From Isoetes taiwanensis (taxonomy: Eukaryota; Streptophyta; Lycopodiopsida; Isoetales; Isoetaceae), in contig JAJEKV010000004.1 in assembly GCA_021234155.1 (NCBI GenBank), positions 22,410,320 through 22,474,319 of the forward strand: DNA of 64,000 nt, written 5' to 3'. The stretch's first letter is position 1. The number at the start of each line of letters is the position of its first letter. Below the pieces are notes generated by a model. It searched no databases. It saw only the letters and a program-made list of their open reading frames with translations, and was not told the DNA's origin. Of this stretch, positions 24,547 through 34,690 are shown piece by piece. A program made the position numbers and the translations under genes.

Positions 24547-26640
24547 TTTTTTTTTTTTGAAGGACGAAAGCCAAAAAGTTTATTAATGGAAAAAATACAA
24601 AATTTACATGTCCGATCTAACCGTAAGGCACAAAAGGATGCCATAGGAGTAGAGCCCGGAGCACAATGTACTTACTCCAAAATAGGAGACTAACGATAAG
24701 AATCAATTCAAGATATCAATCCGATCGTTCCATCATTTTCGATTCAAGGAGGAACAATCGTAGGGTCAGCCAATATCTTTTCGGGCCGGCCACCGTAATA
24801 ACACCGTGGTACGATGAAGTAATGCCACGAAACATGTGGTGTCTGCAATGCTCACGTATCGACTATAGGAGCCAACCGGAACCAAGATGGAATGCCCTTT
24901 GTTTAGCTGGAGGCCATGCATTGGGATAGGACACCAAGAGGATGCATCGGCAGTCCAATGTCTTGTTAAACAAATCTTGTAGCCGGGACCACGGCCGGGT
25001 TGAACCTCGGGACAATCAAAGAGACAATGCTCAAAGTCTCAACGTCCTAAAGAGAGAGCTGGCATACTTGGATATCGCGAGGACCATAGCGATGTCGAAA
25101 GACATTAACCCGCAGGCACCTGTGGATAACCTGCCACCACAGTAGAGAGACTTTAGGGTGGAGCAACCTATCCCAAAGCCATCGCCATGTACGACATAAA
25201 GTGGGTCAGGAGCTCAGAGGTGCCACCCATCTGGCAACTGGAGGGGCTGTGGTGCTAAAAGAAGACGATATCTCGACCGACAAAGTGCTTGTGGATATTT
25301 TCATGACAGTCCCATGGCACCCTTTCAGCAACACCAACTTGCACTATAAGAGACAAATTTTCTGCGACCTTCTCCCATAGAGATACATCCCAACGAGAGA
25401 GCAGGAATTTTGCCTGAAATTCAGGCCAAGACAGTAGGCGACCCGCCTCATACCATGCTTGAATAGAGACAACACCTGCAAGAACCCATCGTCTCTATGT
25501 AAGGGGATGAATTGATGGTGCCAATGGAGGTGTTGTGGGGTCTGGAGGCAGTGGTGCCCACCACCATGGAGTCTACAATAGGGTGTGGATAGAGGGGCAT
25601 GGCCAGAAAAGATGTCTGACCGCCTCCCATGCTGTCAACAAGCCACGCAAAAATGGAGAAGCACTTGGAAAAGGCTGCCTCAGTACCCGCCCAAATAAAG
25701 TTCCGAACTATTGCAATGAGCTTACGCACTTTGATCTGTGGGGCTAACAGTAAGGATGCCATATAAACATGGGTACTACTAAGGACTGACTTGGCCACTG
25801 TAATGCGACCTGCAAGAGACAACTTAACGGTGGACCACCAGAACAAGTGCTTCTCCAAACCCCTAATGATCTCCTCCAATGCAGCTCCCATAGTAATATG
25901 GATGCTGATGGCTTGTCCATGCGCAAGTAATTTCCATGGATAATCATGAACACATGCTGGAGCCGGATTATCCAATGTCCACAAAGCTGTACACTTCTGC
26001 CACCCCACAAGAACACTAGAAGCCAGTGAAAAAGTGTTTAAGAGCATTTTGGCAGCAGCAAGATTCTCATCATTAGCGACTAGGAAGAGGAACGTGTCGT
26101 CTGCATATTGATTGCAAACCTCTTGTGTGCCGTTCTCCATTGCAAGACCATGGAGAAGTCCCTCTGTGGTTGCAATGGTGAATAACTGCGACAAAGCCTC
26201 TGCAACAATTGTGAAAAGCAATGGTGCTAAAGGGCATCCCTGGCGAATACCACGACCGAGTGAAAAGGCATCTGACGGCTCTCCATGGAACATAACAGTC
26301 GCTCGAGCAGAGATATGCAGCTCCATAATATCTGATGTGAATTGTTCCCCAAATCCCAGTCTTAGCATACATCGGTGCATGAATTCCCAGCTGACACTGT
26401 CATAAGCCTTTGCAAATCAAGCTTAAGGTATACAATTGGAAGGTTTTGCTTACGTGCCCAATAAATTCCCTCGTAAGCAGCAGCAACATTGTTCAAAATG
26501 CGGATTTTGGAGAAAAACCGGACGGGTTATTGAGATGGACTCGCCAAGATGTCCTTTACCCTTCTCGCAAAAGCCTTGACGAAGATCTTATATACGGATG
26601 ACAATTGGAAGCGGCGGCGGTTGTGGATCTTTCAGGGGAT
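24547..26640 (-). mobile_element. Plant L1-type LINE, antisense, 5'-truncated
   Basis: A T-run at 24547-24558 is the poly(A) end of a minus-strand element. The adjoining TTTTTGGCTTTCGTCC (minus strand) is typical of plant LINE 3' ends. Inward lie a degraded C-terminal zinc-finger region (HCLFDCPEVQ near 25010-25050 on the minus strand), the open RT segment at 25448-26380, and RT fingers (KAFARRVKDIL, NNVAAAYEGIYWARKQNLPIVYLKLDLQ) at about 26410-26600. The element ends near 26640 without endonuclease, so it is 5'-truncated. The same element forms 1-1130. Confidence 0.85.
25448..26380 (-). pseudogene. L1-type reverse transcriptase, 310-codon open segment
   Basis: The open segment begins MHRCMLRLGFGEQF and carries LGRGIRQGCPLAPLLFTIVAEAL (about residues 42-64) and NQYADDTFLFLVANDENL (about 90-107), so the catalytic YADD is intact. 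LSLAGRITVAKSVLSSTHVYMASLLLAP follows (about 183-210), the conserved thumb block of plant L1 RTs. The N-terminal RT fingers are in another frame upstream, and the C-terminal end becomes repetitive and unlike RT after about residue 250, where it enters a different frame. The segment would copy LINE RNA at a nicked target, but the full ORF2 is not present. Confidence 0.85.
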
Positions 26641-26689
26641 TTAGCAGCCTGCAGCCTCTCTGATTCCTCGACTCAGGTACAAGCTATTT

Positions 26690-26935
26690 CAAAGCTTTCT
26701 GGTGTTTCCGGGATTAGTAGAGCGGAAGTTTGCCATTTGGCGGGACTTCTTGGGTGTTGTAGATGGTGATGAATTCATTTGTCGTGATAGGGAGTTGCGG
26801 TTTTTATGTGAGTTTGTTGTGGAGTGTCGAGATATCGCTGTCTCTTTGGGGCAGTTCTCCTTCCTCCTCACTTTCTTTGTAACATTACCATTCTTTTAAT
26901 ATATTGATGACACAGTTCTTCTTAAAAAAATTTAA
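26690..26935 (+). mobile_element. 3' end of a plus-strand LINE-like element
   Basis: This is the copy B counterpart of 1140-1395. It ends with TTTAATATATTGATGACAC, a CTTCTT word and an A-run at 26923-26935. It meets the truncated 5' end of the antisense LINE near 26640. No reliable coding frame is present. Confidence 0.45.
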
Positions 26936-27029
26936 GGTGATGGGCCGCCAATCTGAAATAGTCTGAGGATCCTTGACCTTGGGGACGAGTGAGATGCTTT
27001 TGTGTTGAGAATTCTATCAAAGTTATTAT

Positions 27030-28085
27030 AGCATGAAAACAACACCATCCCGATAGATAGGCTTTTCATTCATCTCAACAGTTTGACTACAATGCTATAT
27101 AGAGTGGGTAGCTGCACATCGCAAGCTACCCAAAAATAAAAAACATAGAGAATATCCAGTTATAACACCTGGACCCGAAAAATAAAACGTTTGCTACAGA
27201 TGTTGGCTAGTGTACCTGCCGAGAGCTTATCGTTGAGATTAAAAAACCTCGCCCTTTCAGGTTTTCAAGGAAAAACCCTAGTGATAAGCCCTCGGCAAGG
27301 GGCTTGGACAAACGTAGGCTGCTAAACGTTCCCATAAAAACCCACGTTTCGAGGCAAGAATTGGAGCTGCACATCATCCCTGCACCTGCACATCAATAAA
27401 CACTAAAAACACAAGAGTGAAAAATAAAAATCCTCGAAAAGCGAGGGGCTGTTCACGCATGTCATGCGACAATTATAACAAATATGAACATATAAATAAC
27501 AATTTTAAGGGGGGGAGGGTGGGAGCCACGGATACTGCTGAGAGATGAGAAAGCGCCGATGAAAAGTCGATGAAGAACTCTGCAATAAATAACGATCCCC
27601 CAACCTGATGAGCGACCTAAAAATGTGTGCAATGCATGCATGCTCGTCTTCCGCAAGAATCTCGATCTGCTACACGGATCGATGACATTCTTGCTCTGCG
27701 ACTCGCATGAAAATAACAACTTTCCGATACCAGAGAACTTCAAATACTAGATCCGAGGAGAAAAGTTGAAGAATTGTTCTATGCCGGACAAAAAGGCAAA
27801 GATAGAAGAGGTTAGAAAGGATAGGAATGGTCAAGAAAGAGTAGCTCATGCAAGAAGAAGCCCCTCCTCCGCATGAGATCAAAGAATAGAAGCCATGGAT
27901 ACTGCTGAGAGATGAGAAAGCGCCGATGAAAAGTCGATGAAGAACTCTGCAATAAATAGCGATCCCCCAACCTGATGAACGACCTAAAAATGCATGCAAT
28001 GCATGCATGCGACGCATGCAATGCATGCATGCTCGTCTTCCTCAAGAATCTCGATCCGTTACGCGGATCGATGACATTATAGAAA
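27030..28085. repeat. 1-kb repeat, copy B
   Basis: This is the best-preserved of three copies. Two sub-blocks about 360 bases apart (27538-27700 and 27899-28080) share GATACTGCTGAGAGATGAGA, the GATGAAGAACTCTGC block, an ATGCATGC palindrome run, CTCGTCTTCC and a terminal CGATC-loop-GATCG inverted repeat. No gene is called. Confidence 0.75.
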
Positions 28086-28384
28086 GTACATATGACGAAA
28101 ACCCTAGAAGTGCTTTATGCTTTATGGTTAGATCTTCGATGTTCGATGAGGGCATATCTTAATATGTACCCAAAACAGTAGCATCTTGCCCACCAGCTTG
28201 GGAAACCTAAAAATACCAAACATATAAATGTACTATGAACACCTGAATTAATGGGTCAAATACACTATGGTCTTTTTCCACTGGCGTATATATATGGTTG
28301 TCTACAAGAAATGCACTCAATCATTGCACGTTGTTCATTTCTTAACAATGTTGGAAGGGGAATGAAGGTTGTTAATTTGTTATA

Positions 28385-28690
28385 CACATGGTTGCCCATT
28401 GTGGAGATTGAAATTCCTTTTCTCATGATGTGGAAAAGTTTGATCAATGAAATAGAGGTAAAAGATTATTGTTTATCAACTTGTTCATTTCCTAGTAATG
28501 CACAAAGAACTTTGCATTTTTAACAAATCAATGAACCCAAATGTTTTCAAATTCCATAAAACAAAGATAACCTTGCTTCTATTCAAAGTTACATTAGCTA
28601 TGTCCTTCGGGACATAAAGTTACATCAGCTCACCCTCCCGGAATCAAACCTGGATCAAACCACTTGGTACCACTTATGTCACGGTCCACG
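28385..28690. repeat. Dispersed repeat, right half
   Basis: This matches 16425-16745 and 2810-3130, starting at ACATGGTTGCCCATTGTGGA. Together with 24175-24530 it would rebuild the uninterrupted copy at 16068-16745. Confidence 0.7.
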
Positions 28691-29226
28691 CTATCACGCA
28701 TTCTTCTTGGTGTGTTAAGGGTTGTTTCCACTTGTTTTTTGCCCCCTTCTTTTTTCAAATGCAAAAACACAACATCTCCCATAACACACCAAGAACATAA
28801 CAAAATAATACATAACAAAACATTGGAACTTTGGGGTATGATCAAAACTTTTCCACATTATGAAAAGCTCAAAAAGTCCTTATGTGTACTTGCCACATCA
28901 TATGTCATGTCCAATTTTTTGTCAAGTCATTTTACTTCCTAAATACCTCCATCCCAAAAACAAATAAAAAGCAAGTGGAAGAAATAGGTAGTGAAATGGG
29001 CCACCCTAGAGTTGCCATTGACACACCACACTTCTCCCCTCTTCATACACCAGAGGTGTCATCCAATAGGATAGATAGTTAGATACATTTTTAATGTCCG
29101 CGGGAAGCTAATGGAGCTTATGGGACACAAAACACCACTGTATATGGCTGAAGTGGCCACTTTCACAATGAAGCGTTACAATGATCATGGCCACTTTCAC
29201 AATGAAGCATTGAATTTGTGACCCAC

Positions 29227-29326
29227 CCTGGGCATGGCATAAAAAGGAGGAGAATAGTATTAAAATTTTGTTGAAACCTGGGCATGGCATAAAAACGAGG
29301 AAAATAGTATTAAAAGTTTGTTGAAA
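29227..29326. repeat. 50-bp tandem duplication
   Basis: Two adjacent units of about 50 bases begin CCTGGGCATGGCATAAAAA and differ at a few positions. Just upstream, a shorter unit beginning TGGCCACTTTCACAATGAAG is also doubled (29153-29215). No function is seen. Confidence 0.85.
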
Positions 29327-29599
29327 CAAAATCTCGACAGTTTTTGTTAAAATAATGTACAAATGATGGGCAATTTCCTCATTGAATCTACTTGTTCTGG
29401 TTGGATTGAAGCATGTTCTTAAAGCCGATCATTTTCGACAGCCCAATTCACTTTTTAAAAGCAGCTGAAATGATGAAATTGCTATATTATATTAAATAGC
29501 ACACGATGTAATATTTCTTCAGAAGAATTTTCTTATTGAGCAATCAATGGTCCTATTACTAGGGCTTGGGAGCTTACTTCCAGAAACACACTAGTTCAA

Positions 29600-30095
29600 C
29601 TGTCAAGCTCAGAACCATTTTCCCTTCGACGTCTCATTGCAAAATTGCTAGATGTACCAATCACAGCCATTCTACCTTCAAGACATGGTTTATTGCTAGA
29701 GGTACTCAATGTCCTTGACCCTTCACTCTGAATGCACCCTATGCTCATGATAAGCGGACTTTCAAAATCAAAGCCATACCTTATTGTACATCTGTACATT
29801 CAGTACTCTTTACGACCTACACGTCCAATTACATAGCGTTCTTCCAGAGAAACATATGGCACTAGAATAGACTTGATGCAAACAGATAGGAGAACTTGAT
29901 GGAAGGCTGGAAGATTTGTGATAAAATGGGAGAAGATGGCAGGTACTCCAGTAAGGAGCTCTGTATATTTTAGCTCAATTCCATGAACTCGGACAATACC
30001 AAGGCTAGGACCAAGTGTAAGCAGCCACTTCATGGAAACCTTATTTTGTGAATCAAATTCATACCTTTTATTCGTGCCATAATGTGCTTCCACAA
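29600..30095 (-). pseudogene. HAK/KUP/KT potassium transporter, last-exon relic
   Basis: The minus strand reads [58 protein letters not shown] and [20 protein letters not shown]. After a frame change it reads MYRCTIRYG, FDFESPLIMSI and later CLEGRMAVIGTS. This is the cytosolic C-terminal part of a plant HAK/KUP/KT K+ transporter, whose full protein moves K+ across the plasma or vacuolar membrane. No transmembrane exons lie upstream, and two frame changes are visible. It is a partial, intron-flanked duplicate of the pseudogene at 37531-41275. The N-terminal flank ends before 30130. Confidence 0.85.
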
Positions 30096-30480
30096 CCTCT
30101 CAGAGCCCCGTCTGTGCATGACTTGGCATTATACATACTTGAGGTTCTGGATGAACGTCTTCGATTACTGAGCCCTCAATAGTCATCGTCTACTTATAGT
30201 TTCTTCTTGCTTGTCTAGTATCATCAGTACTGCAAGGGGATTTCCCTTGAAAACTTTTCGAGGCAGGGATTTTTTAATCTTAGTAACAATGGTTGTACTA
30301 GGCCATTGTATGTGTCCTATGGTCTCTTGGTCTTCGTGGACATTAAAAAATCTATTTTATTCTTCTATGTTCAAGAATAAATGTGACAACACAACGAGTA
30401 CTCCGAAAACACAATAGGGAATGTTTTTTGATGGCTAATTTAATGGCTAAATATTTAGTAAATTAACTAAGTAGCATTTC

Positions 30481-30696
<216 letters not shown>

Positions 30697-30713
30697 TAGC
30701 ACGGGGGAGTGGT

Positions 30714-32088
30714 CCACGGCGCCAGGGTTATAGGGCATGGCAAAATATGGCAAAGTTGTGGAACTATGGCAAGGTTGTCCACAGGCTCGCCTATTAACCG
30801 TTCTTCTCCCCAGTCACATATACCAATATAAACAGCCTGGGGGTCCGTGCCTCTCTTTCCCAAATTCAAAATGAAGCAAGACATTGCCCGGGTGCAAGTC
30901 CATGTGTAAATGGTGCTCTTTATGAAGCTTAAGCAAGCCGCTTAAAAACGACATAGTTAGATCACCCACTCTTTGAGCAACATATAACTCTTGCTTTCTT
31001 CGTTGCTCAAGCTTATGGACGTCGACCTCGACAGTAGGCTTACACCCTAATCTCTTAAATGCATGCCTGGCAAACTCATTATCTCCATGATGCACAAAAA
31101 GAGATGCACAAGAACCCCCATTCCAGTAGGGAAATATCAACCCTGTTCTTTCCAACCCAGTTGTACGGCCAATGCAGCGTATGATAGACCCATGTCTAAC
31201 CTGCATTTGTGATTCCCTCATGTTTTTCATCATGGCCTTTACTATCACATCAGGTCTGGCCGTACCTAATCGCACATCATCATTCTGAAATTTAACACAA
31301 TAGGGTTCGTCTTTAAGAAAACTAGAACCCAAGATATTGCATTTGAATACCGTTCCATATGTTCCTGAACCAATTCTGGTCCTGTTGATTATTTGAGAGG
31401 AATCCACCATTGCACACCATATAGTCTTGGCATCTGCCCTTTTTCTTGCTTCCCACTCTTTATCAGTTTCACCAGGACGCTTGGCTCTAATAGTCTGTGC
31501 CAACACTTTCTTAACTAGGTGGGGGGGTTGATGGGTTTCCTTTCTAAGCTTTCGATTCGTCCAAGCTGTGTTCCATTCCACAGCCTTATCTTTCAAAGAC
31601 TCTCTCAAGCGCGGACTAGTTAGATTTGCCACCGCATGAATCATATTTCCAGTTGTACGGGATACATTGCCATCTATCCAAGCATACCTTTCAAAATCAA
31701 TCTTTTCAGGTTCTAGGTCTATAATTCGAGGCCCAAAAGCTCTCTCAGCATCTCTCATGAGACTTGAGTGGAAGTCTAGCCATCCTTCGTCTGTTGTAGT
31801 AATCAACTCTAACTCAGATGGGGTGGCAGCACATATTCGCTCACAAAGCTTATTCATTAAAGCGGGTCTTAAGGAGGACCATGGCTGTTGGGGTCTTGAT
31901 CTTTTCCTTTGCATCTTAGTAGAGGACTCGGCCTCTGGGTTCATGTGAGGCTCTGCTTCTACCCTAGGTCCTTCTTTAGGGCTCATGTGAGGCTCTGCTG
32001 CTTCTAGTCTAAGCCCGTCTAACTCTTGTGGATTCATAGCAGCTTTAGCAGAAACTGTGTATAGATAGCGATATGCCAACTGTAGCAA
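30714..32088 (-). pseudogene. Disrupted protein-kinase-like gene
   Basis: A 424-codon frame from 32088 carries an unusual basic N-terminal region with a repeated EAEPHM/EPHMSP phrase (residues 31-53), then a kinase domain. The glycine loop GSGTYGTV is at 240-247, a candidate ATP-binding lysine (CVKF) at 266, and catalytic-loop HMDLHPGN at 395-402. The frame ends at 30814, but a second frame continues the domain: GTDPQAVYIGICDWGEERL, supplying a DWG in place of DFG. A one-base shift within the GAAAGAGAGG region near 30850 separates them. After DWG the frame runs into a (GA)n tract with no recognisable C-lobe. An acceptor-like TTTGCTACAG before TTGGC near 32075 suggests an upstream exon. The kinase family and substrate are not recognised. 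It is either a pseudogene or a real gene with a sequence error. Confidence 0.65.
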
Positions 32089-32182
32089 AGCAGCAACAAT
32101 ACCTAAAAGTCTGGGGAAAAAAAAAACCCCACTTTAGTGAGTGTCAATAAGCCGTGAAATGGTTCATTAAGATTCTAGTAAA

Positions 32183-32285
32183 CTACTAAGTTTCAAGCTT
32201 GACGGTTATAGGCACCCTACTGAGTTTCAAGTTGACGGTTATAGGCACTCTATGGTTAATCTACTGAGTTTGACAGTTACGATTA
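32183..32285. repeat. Imperfect tandem repeat, three units
   Basis: Three imperfect units of roughly 35-45 bases share CTACTGAGTTT, TTGACGGTTATAGGCA and a following CACTC/CACCC word. They lie upstream of the kinase-like gene on its strand. No function is visible. Confidence 0.7.
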
Positions 32286-32785
32286 TATGAAATGCATTTC
32301 TTTCATTCTCTTCAACAAGTTTAACTTATGATCTGACCCAACTACTGACTCCATTAGGAAACTCCCTCATAGAGGTTGGACTGAACATATTGCATAAGAC
32401 CACCTAGCAAAGTCACGAATATTTAATGAAATATACGCCACTCCCTATATTAGTGTTGGACTTTCGTCAACAACACCGTCAGAAAATAGGGTATATCTCA
32501 TTAAATATTCTCCTAACCTTCCATAAGAGTAGAACACCCACCTTTTAGCACCGCGTGACCGAAGCCAACAAGCGGCAGGAGAGGGCTATAGAGGTTGACC
32601 CTAGCAATCCTCGACATCAGCAATGACACCCACCCTCGGCATGGCACAATTCAATGTGGCACGCTAGGCGAGGGTCACTGCCTCAGCTAAGGATCACTCC
32701 GAACTTCTAAAACCTAGTCTCTCTTAATGAACTCCCTACCCTAACTGCTACTGTTGTCGATGAAAGGGTAGGCAACCAAATTTCT

Positions 32786-32890
32786 CTTTCTTATTTTTTT
32801 ATTTTTATTTTTATTTCATTATTTTTTTTCCTTTTTTTATTGTTTCTGTTCTATTGTTTTTTTTTTTTTTTTTTTCATTATTTTTTTCAC
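32786..32890. repeat. T-rich low-complexity tract
   Basis: This is a run of T with scattered A and C, including an uninterrupted stretch of about 23 T. It could be the poly(A) end of a minus-strand retroposon, but I do not recognise the adjoining sequence. Confidence 0.7.
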
Positions 32891-33839
32891 AAAAATCAGT
32901 CTGGATTCGACCATAGAACGAGACGCTCACCATCGTCACGCCCCTCAATGGAGGGGGGCAACAGGCGAGGGCCTCACTATGGAGGAACCCTAGACCTACA
33001 ATAAAAGAAACAACAAAAAACTAACTAGGTTTGCCTAAAAACTAAGAAAAATGAAAAAAAAGGGAAAAGGGGCACAGGTTGTGGAGGAGGGCTTGCATGT
33101 GGTTTACCTTCATCTGCGCAAAAATAAAGAAAAAGAGCCTTGTTATATATAAAGAAAAGTTCAAGGTTAAAAGTTTAAAACTACTGTTTTGCTTACGCTA
33201 AACACCCTCCCAAGGTAGTTTAAACTTATAAAAAAATTTTACGCTGGGCATGAAAAAAATTCGCGTAGTTTAATATATCTGTTTAAACACGCTGAAGAAA
33301 GTTTCGCGTAGTTTAAACTTAAGATTTAAACACGAAGTCGGGAGGAGATTCGCGATAAGTTTAAGTTGGCGCAGAAGCCGTGCCTATTACACTAATTTTT
33401 TTTTTTTTCCACCCGGCTGGTATTAAATAATTAAAAATACATGATTTTTCCAAAAATACGTATTTTTGGACTTTATATCGCCTGAAAAATAATTTCATAA
33501 TCTGAGTAACCTATCCCCGCAGACGCGACGACGCTACACTAGATCTGATAGACTTGTTGGTCCCCATGGATGTTAAAGTTAAATTCAGTTCAATTCAATT
33601 TTGGGATCTTCATAATGCCTTTGCATTCTAGTTTTCTATAAGCATGAGGGGTAGAGAGACAATAGATGAGATATTGCATTTTTACACATGGCATGTAATG
33701 CCAACATATATGAATACTTTATGGGGTGTCATATGGATGGAAACAGTGCAATGATTGTATAATGATGTTTACAAAATTGGCTATAAAGAACCTTAAAATA
33801 CCACATCCCTTTAGAGAACCATGTTTAGAAAAAACCTCC
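32891..33839. other. Gene-free stretch with TTTAAAC repeats
   Basis: I see no gene. Between about 33160 and 33370 the word GTTTAAAC or a near relative recurs, together with TTCGCGTAGTTTAA (33270 and 33304) and related forms, giving a loosely tandem, partly self-complementary block. The rest is unassigned. Confidence 0.5.
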
Positions 33840-34140
33840 TTAAAAACTACACTTACTTATAAACCGCACCTCCTTAGAAACATCACCACATGAAAAGAAA
33901 AAACCACAGTTCCTTTAACAAAAAACATACCTCCTAAAAACCACACGCCCTAAAAACAAAGACCACAAACTCCTAAAAAAAAAACTACACTTACTTATAA
34001 ACCACATCTCCAAAACTACACCTCCTTAAAAAACACCCCTACCTCAAAAGAAAAACCACAGTTCTTTTAACAAAAACATACCTCCTTAAAACCACACGCC
34101 CTAAAAAACAAAACCACAAACTCCTTAAAAAATAACAATG
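33840..34140. repeat. About 150-bp tandem duplication, A/C-rich
   Basis: Two units begin AACTACACTTACTTATAAACC (33845 and 33990) and continue in parallel through CCACAGTTC, ACATACCTCC, CCACACGCCC and CACAAACTCC. Within each unit the words CCACACCTCC and CCTTAAAA recur, so the unit itself grew from a shorter motif. Confidence 0.8.
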
Positions 34141-34299
34141 GACGTTCCTTGTCCACTTAAAAAACAACACCGTTAGTTAGTAAAACCACACCTCCACAGA
34201 TCTACATGTAGGTTTTTTTGAAATCTCTGATTAAAGAACATGTGGACCTAAGAAAACTATACTTTTCAACAGTGGACCAAAATGGGGGGTGAGTGTGTT

Positions 34300-34690
34300 A
34301 GTTGGAACACCATGCATGTACCGAGCAGAACCACAATGAGCAAGCCTGATAATATGATTCGCCAGTTACCCGATATTCGCAGTCATAAAGACCCAAGAAT
34401 CGATACATATGCAGAACTCTATCAATCAGTAAACTTGAAATCAGCTCAATTTACATCTTGCAATAGCCTAGAAGATATCACATTCAAACCCAAAAAGCTG
34501 ACATCTTGGACGGCGAAATTACCCACATCTAGAATGGTACTTACCATCAGGTTGAAAATTCCACATCCGACGCATTGTTTTAGAGTAAGAGAAAGACTAG
34601 AAAAAGGCCTGGAAGAAAAACATCAGATTCTATGTCGCATACCGGTTTTCATCCCGTGTCCATTGCTCCAATTCGACACTGGCTTCCTTT
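34300..34690 (-). pseudogene. Potassium transporter fragment, rearranged
   Basis: The minus strand at 34305-34350 reads a LLIVVLLGTCMV phrase, the transmembrane block also found in exon 39943-40146 of the HAK/KUP relic. At 34530-34625 the sequence matches the intronic region 40872-40970 (ATTCCACATCCGACGCATTG and AGAAAGACTAGAAAAAGG). The two pieces are about 1 kb apart in the larger relic and only 200 bp apart here, so this is an internally deleted duplicate. No coding function remains. Confidence 0.7.

Larger units (their letters stand above)
25511..29173. repeat. Duplicated segment, copy B
   Basis: This is collinear with 1-3622 in direct orientation about 25.5 kb away. It holds the same LINE fragment, 3' LINE end, 1-kb repeat and flank. 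It is the better-preserved copy: CAG and CTG words that are altered in copy A are intact here, and the RT frame stays open for 310 codons. The right-hand border is near 29173, where a local tandem repeat begins. Confidence 0.9.
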
